A stretch of 64,000 bases of DNA from Mastigamoeba balamuthi. Its lineage: Eukaryota; Evosea; Mastigamoebida; Mastigamoebidae. Positions 1-9,058 of this stretch are shown one piece after another. Position 1 is the stretch's first letter, and each line of letters begins with the position of its first letter. Where the stretch lies: NCBI GenBank assembly GCA_902651635.1, contig CACRSC010000017.1:22209-86208 (forward strand), written 5' to 3'. The translations under genes were made by a program, and so were the position numbers. The notes below the pieces were generated by a model that was not told where the DNA came from, ran no database searches, and worked only from the letters and a program-made list of their open reading frames with translations.

Positions 1-560
1 CGCGCCCGCCGCGCCTCGATAGTTGGCGCTCGTGATCTGTTGGCGAAATCCAATCAGGAGTTTGAGAATTACACGGCTCAGATTCCGCCCCCCCGCCAAA
101 TGTCCAATTCCACCCCGTGGGCCGCGCGCGCAGACGCCCCCTGCGTACCGCGCGGAAGCGCTCCTGGCCGGCGGTGTCCCAGACCTGGGCCTTGATGACC
201 TTGTCCTGGCACTGCACGCAGCGCGTCATGAAGTCCACGCCGATCGTCGACTTGGTCTCGTAGCTGAACTCGTTGCGGGCGAACCTCGACAGCAGGTTGC
301 TCTTGCCGACACCGCTGTCGCCGATCAGGACGACTGCCGGCAGCGCGGGAGCGGGCCGGGGATGGGTGGCGTCAGACTACCGTTGGAACAAAGGAAGAGA
401 AGCGCAAGAGAAGTGCAGAGCGAAGAGGCGCTTTTGAAAAAGCGGCGGCTTTTTCGACTTCGCGAAACGCTGGGGGCGCGGGCGGCCGAGGGGCGCGCGA
501 GGGCGGGCGGCACGCACTCTTGTAGAGATAGTCGTACTCCTCCTGGACGAGGTCTGCCAT
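1..560 (-). CDS. Rab11-like small GTPase, 3' part cut off by the window
   Basis: A Rab-family GTPase that would act in recycling-endosome and post-Golgi traffic. The exons read on the minus strand are 560-518, 333-149 and 36-1, and the gene runs off the window start. The translation begins [14 protein letters not shown], then the P-loop [11 protein letters not shown], the switch I/effector region with STIGVDF, and the switch II motif [11 protein letters not shown] followed by ITSANYRGA. The [23 protein letters not shown] stretch and the KSTIGV switch are typical of Rab11. The GTP-binding NKxD motif and the prenylated C-terminus lie outside the window, so completeness cannot be judged. Both introns have good borders (GTGCG and GTACG donors). 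The start codon faces the kinase at 725, and a GATATTTC element near 652 lies between them. The Rab11 subfamily is likely but rests on the N-terminal half only. Confidence 0.9.
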
Positions 561-724
561 CTTTGCACGCGCGCGGGATAAGGAAAGGGAGCCACCGAGG
601 GTGTTTTGAGAAAGAGCACCACAAGATAGATTTTTTCCTGCCCCCTCGTAGATATTTCTCCCCCCGCGTGCCGTGCGGGAAGTCCCTTCTTTCTTGTATC
701 TTTCGCTAAGGGGGCGCGCGCCGA

Positions 725-2485
725 ATGGGAGGAAAAGGGTCCAAGGAGAAGAAGCACAAGCCCAAGGACAAGGCGGGGGCGCCCACCCCGGCCGCCACCG
801 GTGCTCCAGCCGTGTCCAGCTCCACGGCCTCGAACCCGTGAGCGGAGGAATTTCGCAGACCCCAATTCCTAACGTCACCGATACTCGTCTCGGCATTTAT
901 TAACCCCGCAAACGTCGCCGCTCCCTCCCACGCCGCTTCCAGGGCGCCCGTCGTCCCGCCAGCCAAGCACGATGAGGACTTTGTCATCATCGGTGAGCTT
1001 TGCAGCGCTCACCCCTCGATTCCGCGGGCCAGAGCCAACGCACTAACTGGGCGTCGGTTGCGGGGCGGTTTTGCTGGGCTGGCTGGGCTCCGCTGGCTGG
1101 GCTTTGGGCCTGGTCCTGGGCTGGCGCAGGGTCCAAGAGGGAGAGCCTCGAGTCGCGGTACGAGGTGCTCGAGGAGCTTGGCAAGGGAGGGTTCGCCATC
1201 GTGCGCAAGGCCCGCGACCGCCAGACGGGGGACATGGTCGCCATCAAGTTTGTCGACAAGAAGGGCGTCAGCTGCAGCCCCGAGGACCTGCAGTGCCTGC
1301 GCCGCGAGATCGACATCATGATGAAGGCACGCGCTCTCTCCCCCAGGGAGGGCCCTCTCATCCCTCATCCCTGACGCCGCCACGCAGCTGTCGCACCCCA
1401 ACGTGCTGAGGCTGATCGACGTGTACGAGACGCCGGGGGAGGTCATCATGGTGATGGAAATGTGAGCGCGCGCACCCTGGGGGGCTCTTGTGCGAGCAGC
1501 CCCCCCTCTCATCTCACGCCTCCCAACAGCGTCACCGGAGGAGAGCTCTTCTACAAGATCGGTGAGTCACCGCCCGCCCGCCAGGGAACGGGTCCACTCA
1601 CCCCAGCTCCGCCGGTGCGAAGTGGACCGCGGGTCGTTCAGCGAGGCCGACGCCGTGTCGATTGTCAAGCAGCTCGTGCAGGGCGTCGCGTACATGCACG
1701 ACCAGAAGATCGCCCACCGCGACCTCAAGCCCGAGAACCTGTCAGTCCCTCCCTCCCTCCATCCCAGAACCCCCCCGTGTGCCTGAGCCCTCTGCCCGTG
1801 CGGTGCTGCAGTCTCTGCGCGGGCGACGACAAGAACATAGTGATCAAGATCGCCGACTTTGGGCTGAGCAAGGCGTTCACGGCCGGTGACCCGCTCAAGA
1901 CCGCCTGCGGCACCCCCGGTAACTCAACTGCGCGCCTGCCGGCAGCCACGCCCCCCTCTGCTGACAGCACCGCGTGCGCAGACTACGCGGCACCCGAGGT
2001 CCTGTCGTCTTCCGGGTCGTACTCAGACGCCGTCGACCTGTGGGCCGTCGGCGTGATCACATACGTCCTGTGCGCGTGCCCTCTTGGGGGCTGCGTGTGC
2101 CTTACTTTCTCTGTGTGCTGTGCAGGCTGTGCGGGTACCCCCCGTTCTATGCCAACAGCATCCCCGAGCTGTTTGAGCAGATCAAGAACGCGCAGTACGA
2201 CTTCCCGCCGGAGGAGTGGTCCTCTGTGTCGGACCCTGGTGCGTGCAGCCCTCTCTCCCCTTCCCTCCATCTGCGGAGTTGCTCTTCCTGACACGGACAC
2301 GTGCGGCTACAGCCAAGGACTTCATCAAGAAGCTGCTGGTGGTCAACCCCGCCTCCCGTCTGTCTGCCAAGCAGTGCATCGAGCATGCGTGGCTGCAGTC
2401 GGCAGAGGCGCTGAGCGGCGGCGGCGCCCTCAACATGCAGAAGATGAAGGACTACACCATCAAGAGAAAGGCGCAGGCCATCTAG
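725..2485 (+). CDS. CaMK-like serine/threonine kinase with N-myristoylation signal
   Basis: A 354-residue protein kinase in ten exons: 725-837, 943-992, 1130-1326, 1388-1461, 1530-1561, 1623-1740, 1812-1918, 1982-2069, 2126-2238, 2313-2485. All kinase signatures are visible: glycine loop GKGGFAIV, VAIKF lysine, HRDLKPEN catalytic loop, DFG, and an APE motif in DYAAPEVL. The activation loop and HAWL ending resemble CaMKI, DCLK or CHK2-type kinases. The protein starts MGGKGSKEKK, a textbook N-myristoylation motif with a lysine cluster, so membrane attachment is likely. After the kinase fold only about 25 residues remain. No calmodulin-binding segment, EF hands or FHA domain is obvious, so regulation is unclear. 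Intron 3 (1327-1387) must use a GC donor (GCACGC) to join MMK to LSHPNVL. The family call is firm; the subfamily is not. Confidence 0.88.
1327..1387 (+). other. GC-AG intron with GCACGC donor
   Basis: This 61-nt intron of the kinase gene has no usable GT. Splicing AAG at 1324-1326 directly to CTG at 1388 restores the conserved kinase stretch IMMKLSHPNVLRL. The donor is GCACGC and the acceptor CACGCAG. The same GCACG donor is inferred in the eL20 gene and the beta-helix gene. Confidence 0.75.
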
Positions 2486-2719
2486 GCGCCTCGCGCCCGA
2501 GAGAAAGAAAGAAAGGAGATTGCTCCGCAACGCCGCTTCTGCTGTCGATGCTTCGACAAAAGAACAAACAAGGCCGCACACGCCCTTTTGACTGCTGGTT
2601 CTCAAACTCTGATATCTCGATTATCTTCTCTGTATCAATAGGGTATCTGCATTTTTCTCCATTCGTGCCTAACCAAACTGACTGATTGTCCAGTACTGCA
2701 CAAACTGTGCGCACAGTGA

Positions 2720-3953
2720 ATGGAGTTCCCCTCATTCACTTCGCGCCTTGCATACCTGTTTGTCCACCTCGACGGCCAGCCCGACCCGCTGGTGCTGACG
2801 GTGACGGGGTGGAGCTGGTCGGTTGTCCCAGGCCCGTACGAGCGCAGCTCCTCGCGCAGAGACCCCCAGCCAGACCGCCTCTACCCGCCCTCTGTCGTCA
2901 AGTGGTCCGTCTCCGACGTCTCCGCGTGGCTCGAGAGTGTGGGGCTGCGCGATGTGGCCCCTGCCCTGGCGTCTGCTGGTGTCGACGGGGAGGTGCTGGT
3001 GCAGCTCACGGACAAGGATCTGCAGAAGGAGGGCATCAAGGTGGGGCCGCGCAGGAGCCTCTTGGCCCGCAGGTCCGAGCTCATGGACCACGGAAAGGAC
3101 TACGACATTCAGGCAATTGTGGACCTCGACTCGACCACGCTGCGCTGCTGCTACCAGACTCTGCTCAGCAGAGCAGTTGTCCCCAGGGCCACTCTGGTGC
3201 ACTTTGCCTCGCAGCACCGAGGCGCACGCGGGAACCGCAACGACGAGCCCAGGCCAGTGATACCCACCGGCACCGCGCTCTGGTCGCTCGAGATGAACGA
3301 CGTCTGCTTCTCGTCCTTCAGCAACAGGTCGTCGGCCAAGTGGTGGTACGAGGTCATCACGATCTCGCTGACGTTCCCGCGGTTCGCTCTCCACATCCTC
3401 GCGTTGCCCGATTGCCAGACCCCCGACATTCTCGAGCGGGTGCTGCTCGTTGGGAAGCCTGACGCGGAGCTCTGGAGGCGCCGCCTGGGCGACGCCCTGA
3501 CCGCAGTGAACAACCGAGCTGCCCAGGCCAGCAGTGCAATTTCTGCGGACGCGGAGCGGCAGTCGGACATGCAAACGGACGCAGCATCCAGGAGCTTTCT
3601 CAACGCAGTTCCCGGATTCTCTCTCGACAGCAACGCGGAGTTCACGGCCTGGGGCGGCTTCATCAGCTGGTCTCCGGCGAACCACAAGGTGTGGATACCC
3701 GGCCCACTGCATACGTTCGCTGTCTCACGCCACCGCGTAGTGCTTCCCCAAGGAGTTCAGAGACACTGTGAGAGCCATGCTGCTGGTGATCGCCAGGATG
3801 GGTGGCCGAGAGTGGCCAGAGCTGCCTGTCGAAGTGCTGTATCGCATTTTCCGTGCACTCGGCACGCGATACACCGCCAATCCGCTCGAGCACTGGAAGC
3901 TCCCAGAATCCGTGCTGGCCTTCGACGCTCACTACGACAGCCACCACGTCTGA
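2720..3953 (+). CDS. SAM-domain protein of unknown function
   Basis: A 393-residue protein in two exons, 2720-3688 and 3741-3953. Residues about 55-120 form a SAM domain: it begins WSVSDVSAWLESVGL and has the typical DLQKEGI turn and a final helix. SAM domains mediate protein-protein or RNA contacts. The middle part has no family I recognise. The second exon begins CFPKEFRDTVRAML and contains WPELPVEVLYRIFRAL, which resembles the core of an F-box helix; an F-box at the C-terminus would be unusual, so I only mention it. The intron (GTGTGG to GCGTAG) is supported because reading through it leaves the frame that carries this C-terminal helix. The gene starts 235 nt after the kinase stop, in the same direction. 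Function unknown. Confidence 0.75.
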
Positions 3954-4088
3954 ATTTCGCTAAATACAATCGCGACAAAGCAGATTCGTTTCTTCGGTGC
4001 TTTCGTTGTTTATTTTTCTTCGGTTGTCGCGAGACTCCGTGTGCTTACACGTCTCAACCCACACTCTCAACCACCCCCCCTTCGCCCA

Positions 4089-5438
4089 ATGGCCGATGAG
4101 CTGAAGACCATCATCGCCCAGCTCGAGAGGCTGGTGCCCTCGCTGCGCCTCCACAACGCCGACTGGCTGCGCACGTGGGACAAGACGCAGGACGAGGTGC
4201 TGGCGACGCTGCTGCTCGCCCGCGCCCTCGAGCTGCTCTACCAGCGCAACGTCTCGTGCCGCGCGTTCAGCGGCGGCATGGCCGTCAGCATCTTCCGCGA
4301 CAACTCGACGCGCACCCGCTCGTCGTTCGCCTCGGCGGCTGCTCTCCTCGGGTCCGCAGCCTCGAAGAATTGGCTTTTGCCCGCCGGTGCTTCTGACGTT
4401 GGTCGGTGCGGGTGTGGCAATGCCGGGCTGGCAGGCTGGGATTGATGGACATGGACGAGACCAAGTCGCAGGTGTCGCACGGAGAGACCGTGAGGGAGAC
4501 GGCGGCCATGCTGTCGTTCCTGACGCAGGTCATCGGCATCCGCGACGACCTGTACGTGGGCGAGGGCCACCGCTACATGAAGGAGGTCAGCGACACGGTC
4601 AGGCAGGCGCACACGGAGCACGTGCTGCCGCAGATCCCGAGCATTGTCAACCTGCAGTGCGACGAGGACCACCCGACCCAGGCCATGGCCGACCTCTGCC
4701 ACCTGGTGCAGCACTTTGGCGGCATCGAGAACCTCAGGGGCAAGAAGCTCGTTATGAGCTGGGCCTACAGCCCCTCGTACGGCAAGCCTCTCTCTGTCCC
4801 CCAGGGAATCATCGGTACGGCGGTCGCCTGCCTTATCGGCCAACTCTCTGACAACCGGCCGGTGGTCTCAAGGGCTCATGACGAGGTTCGGGATGAACGT
4901 CGTGCTGGCGCACCCCGAGGGCTACGACCTGCTGCCAGAGGTGATCGAGATCGCCAAGAAGAACGCGACCACCAGCGGCGGCCACTTCGCGATCTCGCAC
5001 AACATGAAGGAGGCGTTTGCCGGCGCCGACGTGGTCTACCCCAAGAGCTGGGCGGCGTTCAGCGTCATGCAAGAGCGCGTGAGGCTGCTGCGCGCGGGCC
5101 AGGGAGGCCAGGCCGCTATCAAGGAGCTCGACAAGAAGGCCATCGAGGAGAGCCAGAAGTACATCGACTGGCAGTGCACCCCGGAGCTGATGGCAGTCAC
5201 CAACGGCGGCAAGGCGCTCTACATGCACTGCCTGCCAGCGGACATCAGCGGGGTCAGCTGCAAGCAGGGCGAGGTCGCCGCAGAGGTCTTCGACAGGTAC
5301 CGCGTCGACACGTACCGCGAGGCCGGCCACAAGCCCTACGTGATCGCGTCGATGATCCTCCACAACCGCTTCCCCGACGTCGGCAAGCTCGTCCACAAGT
5401 TCATCGAGCGCAACGAGCCCCGCGTCTTTGGCCTGTGA
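4089..5438 (+). CDS. YgeW-type knotted carbamoyltransferase
   Basis: A 402-residue transcarbamylase in three exons: 4089-4351, 4435-4814, 4873-5438. It carries the carbamoyl-phosphate site (SIFRDNSTRTR, residues 67-77), HGET at 103-106, DHPTQAMADL, the SYGKPLSVPQG segment and the C-terminal HCLPAD. The full-length pattern, including LMTRFGM and AHPEGYDLLPEV, matches the bacterial YgeW family rather than ordinary ornithine or aspartate carbamoyltransferase; E. coli YgeW is of similar length (about 396). YgeW proteins belong to the knotted AOTCase/SOTCase branch and their physiological substrate is not settled. In bacteria they sit in clusters for anaerobic purine breakdown. No targeting peptide is visible, so it is probably cytosolic. 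Both introns are spliceosomal, so this is not bacterial contamination. Acquisition by lateral transfer is an inference. Confidence 0.9.
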
Positions 5439-5572
5439 TAGCCCTCCTGCTATCCCTTTGCACCCTCTGTGGTGCGGCAGTCGCCCGTGCACACCAAGGG
5501 CGTTTGCCAGACAACACCTGCTACAGATCAGCCAAACGTGGTCAATTGCTTTCATTTGCTCTGGCGGTTGTT

Positions 5573-6328
5573 CTAGCAGAACAGGCTCCAGTCGAGAACC
5601 TCAATCGTCTGAAGCGCTCTGGAGAACATCTCTCCAGCCACGTTGCTGTCCTCGAGCCTTGCTGAACTGGCCGCGCTGCTGCACTCGCCTTTTGTAAGAA
5701 AGCGCGTGTTTTGACCCCCAGGGTCGTACCTGCTCGAAGGGTTGATCATCCGCGGGGTGCTCAGTGTGACGAGAACGTCCACGTTGGCCCTGGCAACGCG
5801 CGCGACGAACATCCTCACCTCCACCTGGTTCTCTGCCGCCTCCTTGAACTTGGCGATGGCCTGCATCGCCATGATGGCGTACACCCTCGACTCCTGGGGC
5901 CTGCGCATGCAGTCAGCGCCGCGCGCAGGCACACAGGACGGGGGGCGGATGAAGGCCGACAGCTCACAGCATTGGAGCGGTGACTGCCACAGCGGGCTGC
6001 GTGACGACGGTGGAGCTGGCGCCCGCGTGGGCCGCGAGCTCTTCGAGGTAGTGGGAGGCAGCGCCGGCGTCTGGCACAGAGGCGTCGCTCTCGAGCAGCT
6101 CGACGATGATGCACTGGTCCGTGTCGATGTCGGCAAAGACCTCCTGGTTGTCCGGGACTTCGCGGACGTCGCTGCAGAGGGGAGAGGGGGAGACCCCCAC
6201 GAGTTGAGGGTGGAGCGCAGGCAGCAAGAGAGCTGCAGGCGGCGGACGCACCTCACGTCGGCAAACTTCTCGGGTACGCACATGCGCATGGCACCGCCAA
6301 AGAGAGGGCGCAGAGCAGGGGACGGCAT
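5573..6328 (-). CDS. Mog1/RANGRF-like Ran-binding protein
   Basis: A 202-residue protein in three exons: 6328-6252, 6171-5968, 5900-5573. It opens RPLFGGAMRM and continues with DVSDVREVPDNQEVF and DQCIIVELLE, the hallmark N-terminal half of Mog1. Mog1 binds Ran, promotes nucleotide release and supports nuclear import. The C-terminal half includes AIMAMQAIAKFKEA and LVTLSTPRMINPSS, matching the Mog1 beta strand before the last helix. An insertion of about 25 residues near the second intron is longer than in animals. The start at 6328 is the first Met before the conserved LFGGA. The gene converges on the carbamoyltransferase, with 134 nt between stops. A GATATT element at about 6388 lies upstream. 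Confidence 0.88.
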   Translation of the reverse strand: MPSPALRPLFGGAMRMCVPEKFADVRCVRRLQLSCCLRSTLNSWGSPPLPSAATSAKSRTTRRSLPTSTRTSASSSSCSRATPLCQTPALPPTTSKSSRPTRAPAPPSSRSPLWQSPLQCCELSAFIRPPSCVPARGADCMRRPQESRVYAIMAMQAIAKFKEAAENQVEVRMFVARVARANVDVLVTLSTPRMINPSSRYDPGGQNTRFLTKGECSSAASSARLEDSNVAGEMFSRALQTIEVLDWSLFC

Positions 6329-7216
6329 CGCTGAATGAGGTCTGCGCTGAGGAACACAAATTGTTGTGGCGCTGCAGTGTCGACCAGATATTTTTTGGAT
6401 CACGGCGGGGTGGTACTTCCGACTGAAGAGAAAGGAGATGGAACTTCCCCACAAACGTGACAAAATCAGGTGATATTGCGGAAGTATCCGTCACCTATGC
6501 CTATGCCTATACCAGATTGTATTTGCGTGATAACACTTGACAGATTCACCTAATTCCGTTGCATTTTTGTCAATGCTCTGCAGAACCTCACCTTACCTGA
6601 TGGCCAACTACAAAGGCCCAGCGACCCGTTTCCAGATGCCGTGATTCAAATACAGTGTTGTAGTGTATAAATTCACTTCCTGTTTCATTACCATAATGAA
6701 TACCCCAGGAAGCAAGAACAAAAGAAGGGTTTCTGTGCCTACTGTCATTGTAAACAGCTTTCCCGATGGTACACCCGACTCGTTGTTTGCAGGCAGCAGT
6801 GGCGCTGTGCCAGAGACTCCGTAGCTGGAATCATGGAACATTATTCCTCTGACACCTTTCACGAGTGGCGGAATGATCCCTTACAGTCCTGGGGGTTGCG
6901 CCCGAACTTCATCCCGAGCAGCCTCCCAGGAGACTTAAGATCAATTGTTTCACGTGCCCTTTCGCCGCCGAAGCGGTCTCAGGCGCACTTCAGCAGCGAC
7001 ACCAAAATATCTCATCGATGACATCACAGGGCCTCTTTTCAAGCTCGCTAAAACAAAAGGTCTTCCTGTGGTTCAGCGCCCTCGCGCATCTTCCCGCCTT
7101 CTCGGACCCCTTTAACCTCGTGTCCCAAAGCTCTCCGCTTCCGGACTTCCCCCCAGCCCACCCCCATCTCTTTTCTTTAGCCCCGCTTTCGTTCTCTGCT
7201 CCCCGCACCCGCCGCT
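6329..7216. promoter_or_regulatory. Divergent intergenic region between Mog1 and the RRM gene
   Basis: No gene is supported in these 888 bases. Base composition is more AT-rich than in the flanking genes. A GATATT element lies near 6388, close to the Mog1 start, and AAATATCTC near 7006 lies 210 nt before the RRM gene. A short run of three CCTATG-like units sits at 6494-6511. The open frames here show no protein features. Confidence 0.5.
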
Positions 7217-8445
7217 ATGTCTACCAAGGTTTTCGTTGGCAACCTGTCCTTCAAGACCCGCGAGCCCGATCTCGCCAAGGCCTTCGAGGTGGTCGGCCCT
7301 GTGTACGCTCGCCTCCCCCCCTCAAGGCGCCTTCTGCATCCTCCCTCGCGCGTGGGCGGCGCTTTGCCCTTTGGGCGGAGTCGCTTGATGTGGTTTTCCC
7401 CTTCTGCTCTGATGCGATGATTCGATCACTCCCCCTCGCCCTCAAATCCCCCCCCCACGCGCTGCGCACTCACGCACGACGCCACACGCGCAGCAAGGGG
7501 ACGAACATCATCGCCCGGGGCCCCCGCTCGCTCGGCTACGGCTTTGTTGAGTTCGAGAAGCCCGAGGACGCCGAGCGCGCCGTCACGGAGCTCAACAAGA
7601 AGGAGATCGACGGCCGCGCGGTCAACGTCGAGCTGGCGCGCCCGCGCGACTTTGTCCCCGCGGTCGCCGCCGCCGGCGTCGCCGCCCCCGACGGCACTGT
7701 CGCCGCGCCCGTCGCCGCCGCCGTCGCGCAGCCCGGCGCGGCCCCGCAGCAGCGCGTTGCCCGCCCCCCGCGTGCCCCCCGCGCGCCCCGCGTGAACAAC
7801 GGCCAGCCGAGGCAGCAGCAGCAGCAGCAGGCGCCCATGGGCCAGCCGATGCAGCAGCGCCAGCCCAGGCAGCAGCAGCAGCAGATGCAGATGCAGCAGC
7901 AGGGCCAGCAGGTCGTGATGCAGCAGCAGCCGCGCCAGCCCAGGCGCCAGCCGAGGTCGCCGAGGACGACGACGCAGCAGGCGCCCGGGGAGGCGTCCAA
8001 GACGACGCTGTTCGTGGCGAACCTGCCGTTCGTCGTCGACGACGGCGGCCTGCTGGAGATCTTCGAGGGCCTCAACGTCAAGGAGGCGCACGTCGTCATG
8101 CGCCCCAACGGCCACAGCAAGGGCTACGGCTTCGTCACGTTCGAGAACGAGGCGGACCAGCAGAAGGCCATGCAGACGGTCGACAAGAGCATCGTCGAGG
8201 GCCGCGAGATCTCCGTCCGCCCCTCTGTCGCCCCCGTCCGCAGGACCCACGACGCCCTCGCCGCGCCCGCGGAGCCCATGACCGCCCCCACGCAGCAGGC
8301 CCCCGCCCCTGTGGCCGCCGCCCCGGTCGCTGACGTCGCCGCCCCTGCCCCCGCTGCCGCCGCCGCCGCCGCCCCTGCCCCCGTTGCCGCTTCTGCCCCC
8401 GCCCCCGCCCCCGCCCAGGCCCCCGACGCTGCTGCCTCGCAGTAG
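7217..8445 (+). CDS. Two-RRM RNA-binding protein with Q-rich linker
   Basis: A 345-residue protein in two exons, 7217-7302 and 7494-8445. The first RRM begins MSTKVFVGNLSF (RNP2) and has LGYGFVEF (RNP1); the second has TLFVANLPF and KGYGFVTF. Between them lies an Ala/Pro-rich then Gln-rich linker (about residues 90-195), and the C-terminus is a low-complexity Ala/Pro tail. Such proteins bind single-stranded RNA; a role in mRNA stability or splicing is possible but cannot be read from the sequence. The intron splits RRM1 between GPV and KGTNII. The donor after GT at 7301-7302 (GTACGC) restores the expected spacing to IIARGPRSLGYG. Glutamine is mostly CAG, and the tail is GC-biased. Confidence 0.9.
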
Positions 8446-9058
8446 AGGATGACAGCCACTCAGTTTAACGAGGTTAAAGGGGAGACCACCCACCGAGACG
8501 GCCAGCCCACCCCAGAACTCATTACACCGCGTTGGGCCAGCCACGCCTGCAGGAGGCCGGGAACGGCGCGGGGAGCCTCGAGCCTCGCGGCGTGCCTGGC
8601 CTCCTCGGGCTGGCACAACACGTGACTAAGCCAAGAAAGAAAAGAGAAAAATCAACAATGACCTCTCTGAGCCCTTTGGCCCCAAACCACGCGTGGTGTA
8701 CGCTCCGAGCGCGCTGCCACGTATCCTACTCTGTCTCAGAGGGGCGGGCACACCTGCCTGCGGTGTGGTGTTGCGCAGGAAAACCACGCAACAACTGTTG
8801 ATTACTGCACCCGTGTGTTGACGCAGCGGTGAAAACACCCACCAATGTGACCACATGAGCAACGAAGCAAGTTGGAGAGCCGCCTCCCACACCAAGGGCT
8901 CCGAAACAGGAGAATCCCGCAGCGTGGGTTGTGATGGAACACGGCTGAGGCGGATCGTCACCGGATATTTCTCTTTCATTTTGTCATCCTTCGGGAACGG
9001 TGAACGTTAGCCGCCGTTAGCCGGCCGCCTCCCCGCCCTCGGCACCCCCGCCCCTTCC
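8446..9058. promoter_or_regulatory. Intergenic region upstream of the Clu-like gene
   Basis: I see no gene in these 613 bases. A GGATATTTCTC element at about 8961, roughly 95 nt before the next start codon, is the only signal that recurs elsewhere in the window. Confidence 0.5.

Noticed and set aside
7426-8616. Glycine-rich protein on the minus strand opposite the RRM gene
   Set aside because: It is the complement of Ala/Pro/Gln codons of the RRM protein and has no start context or splice support.
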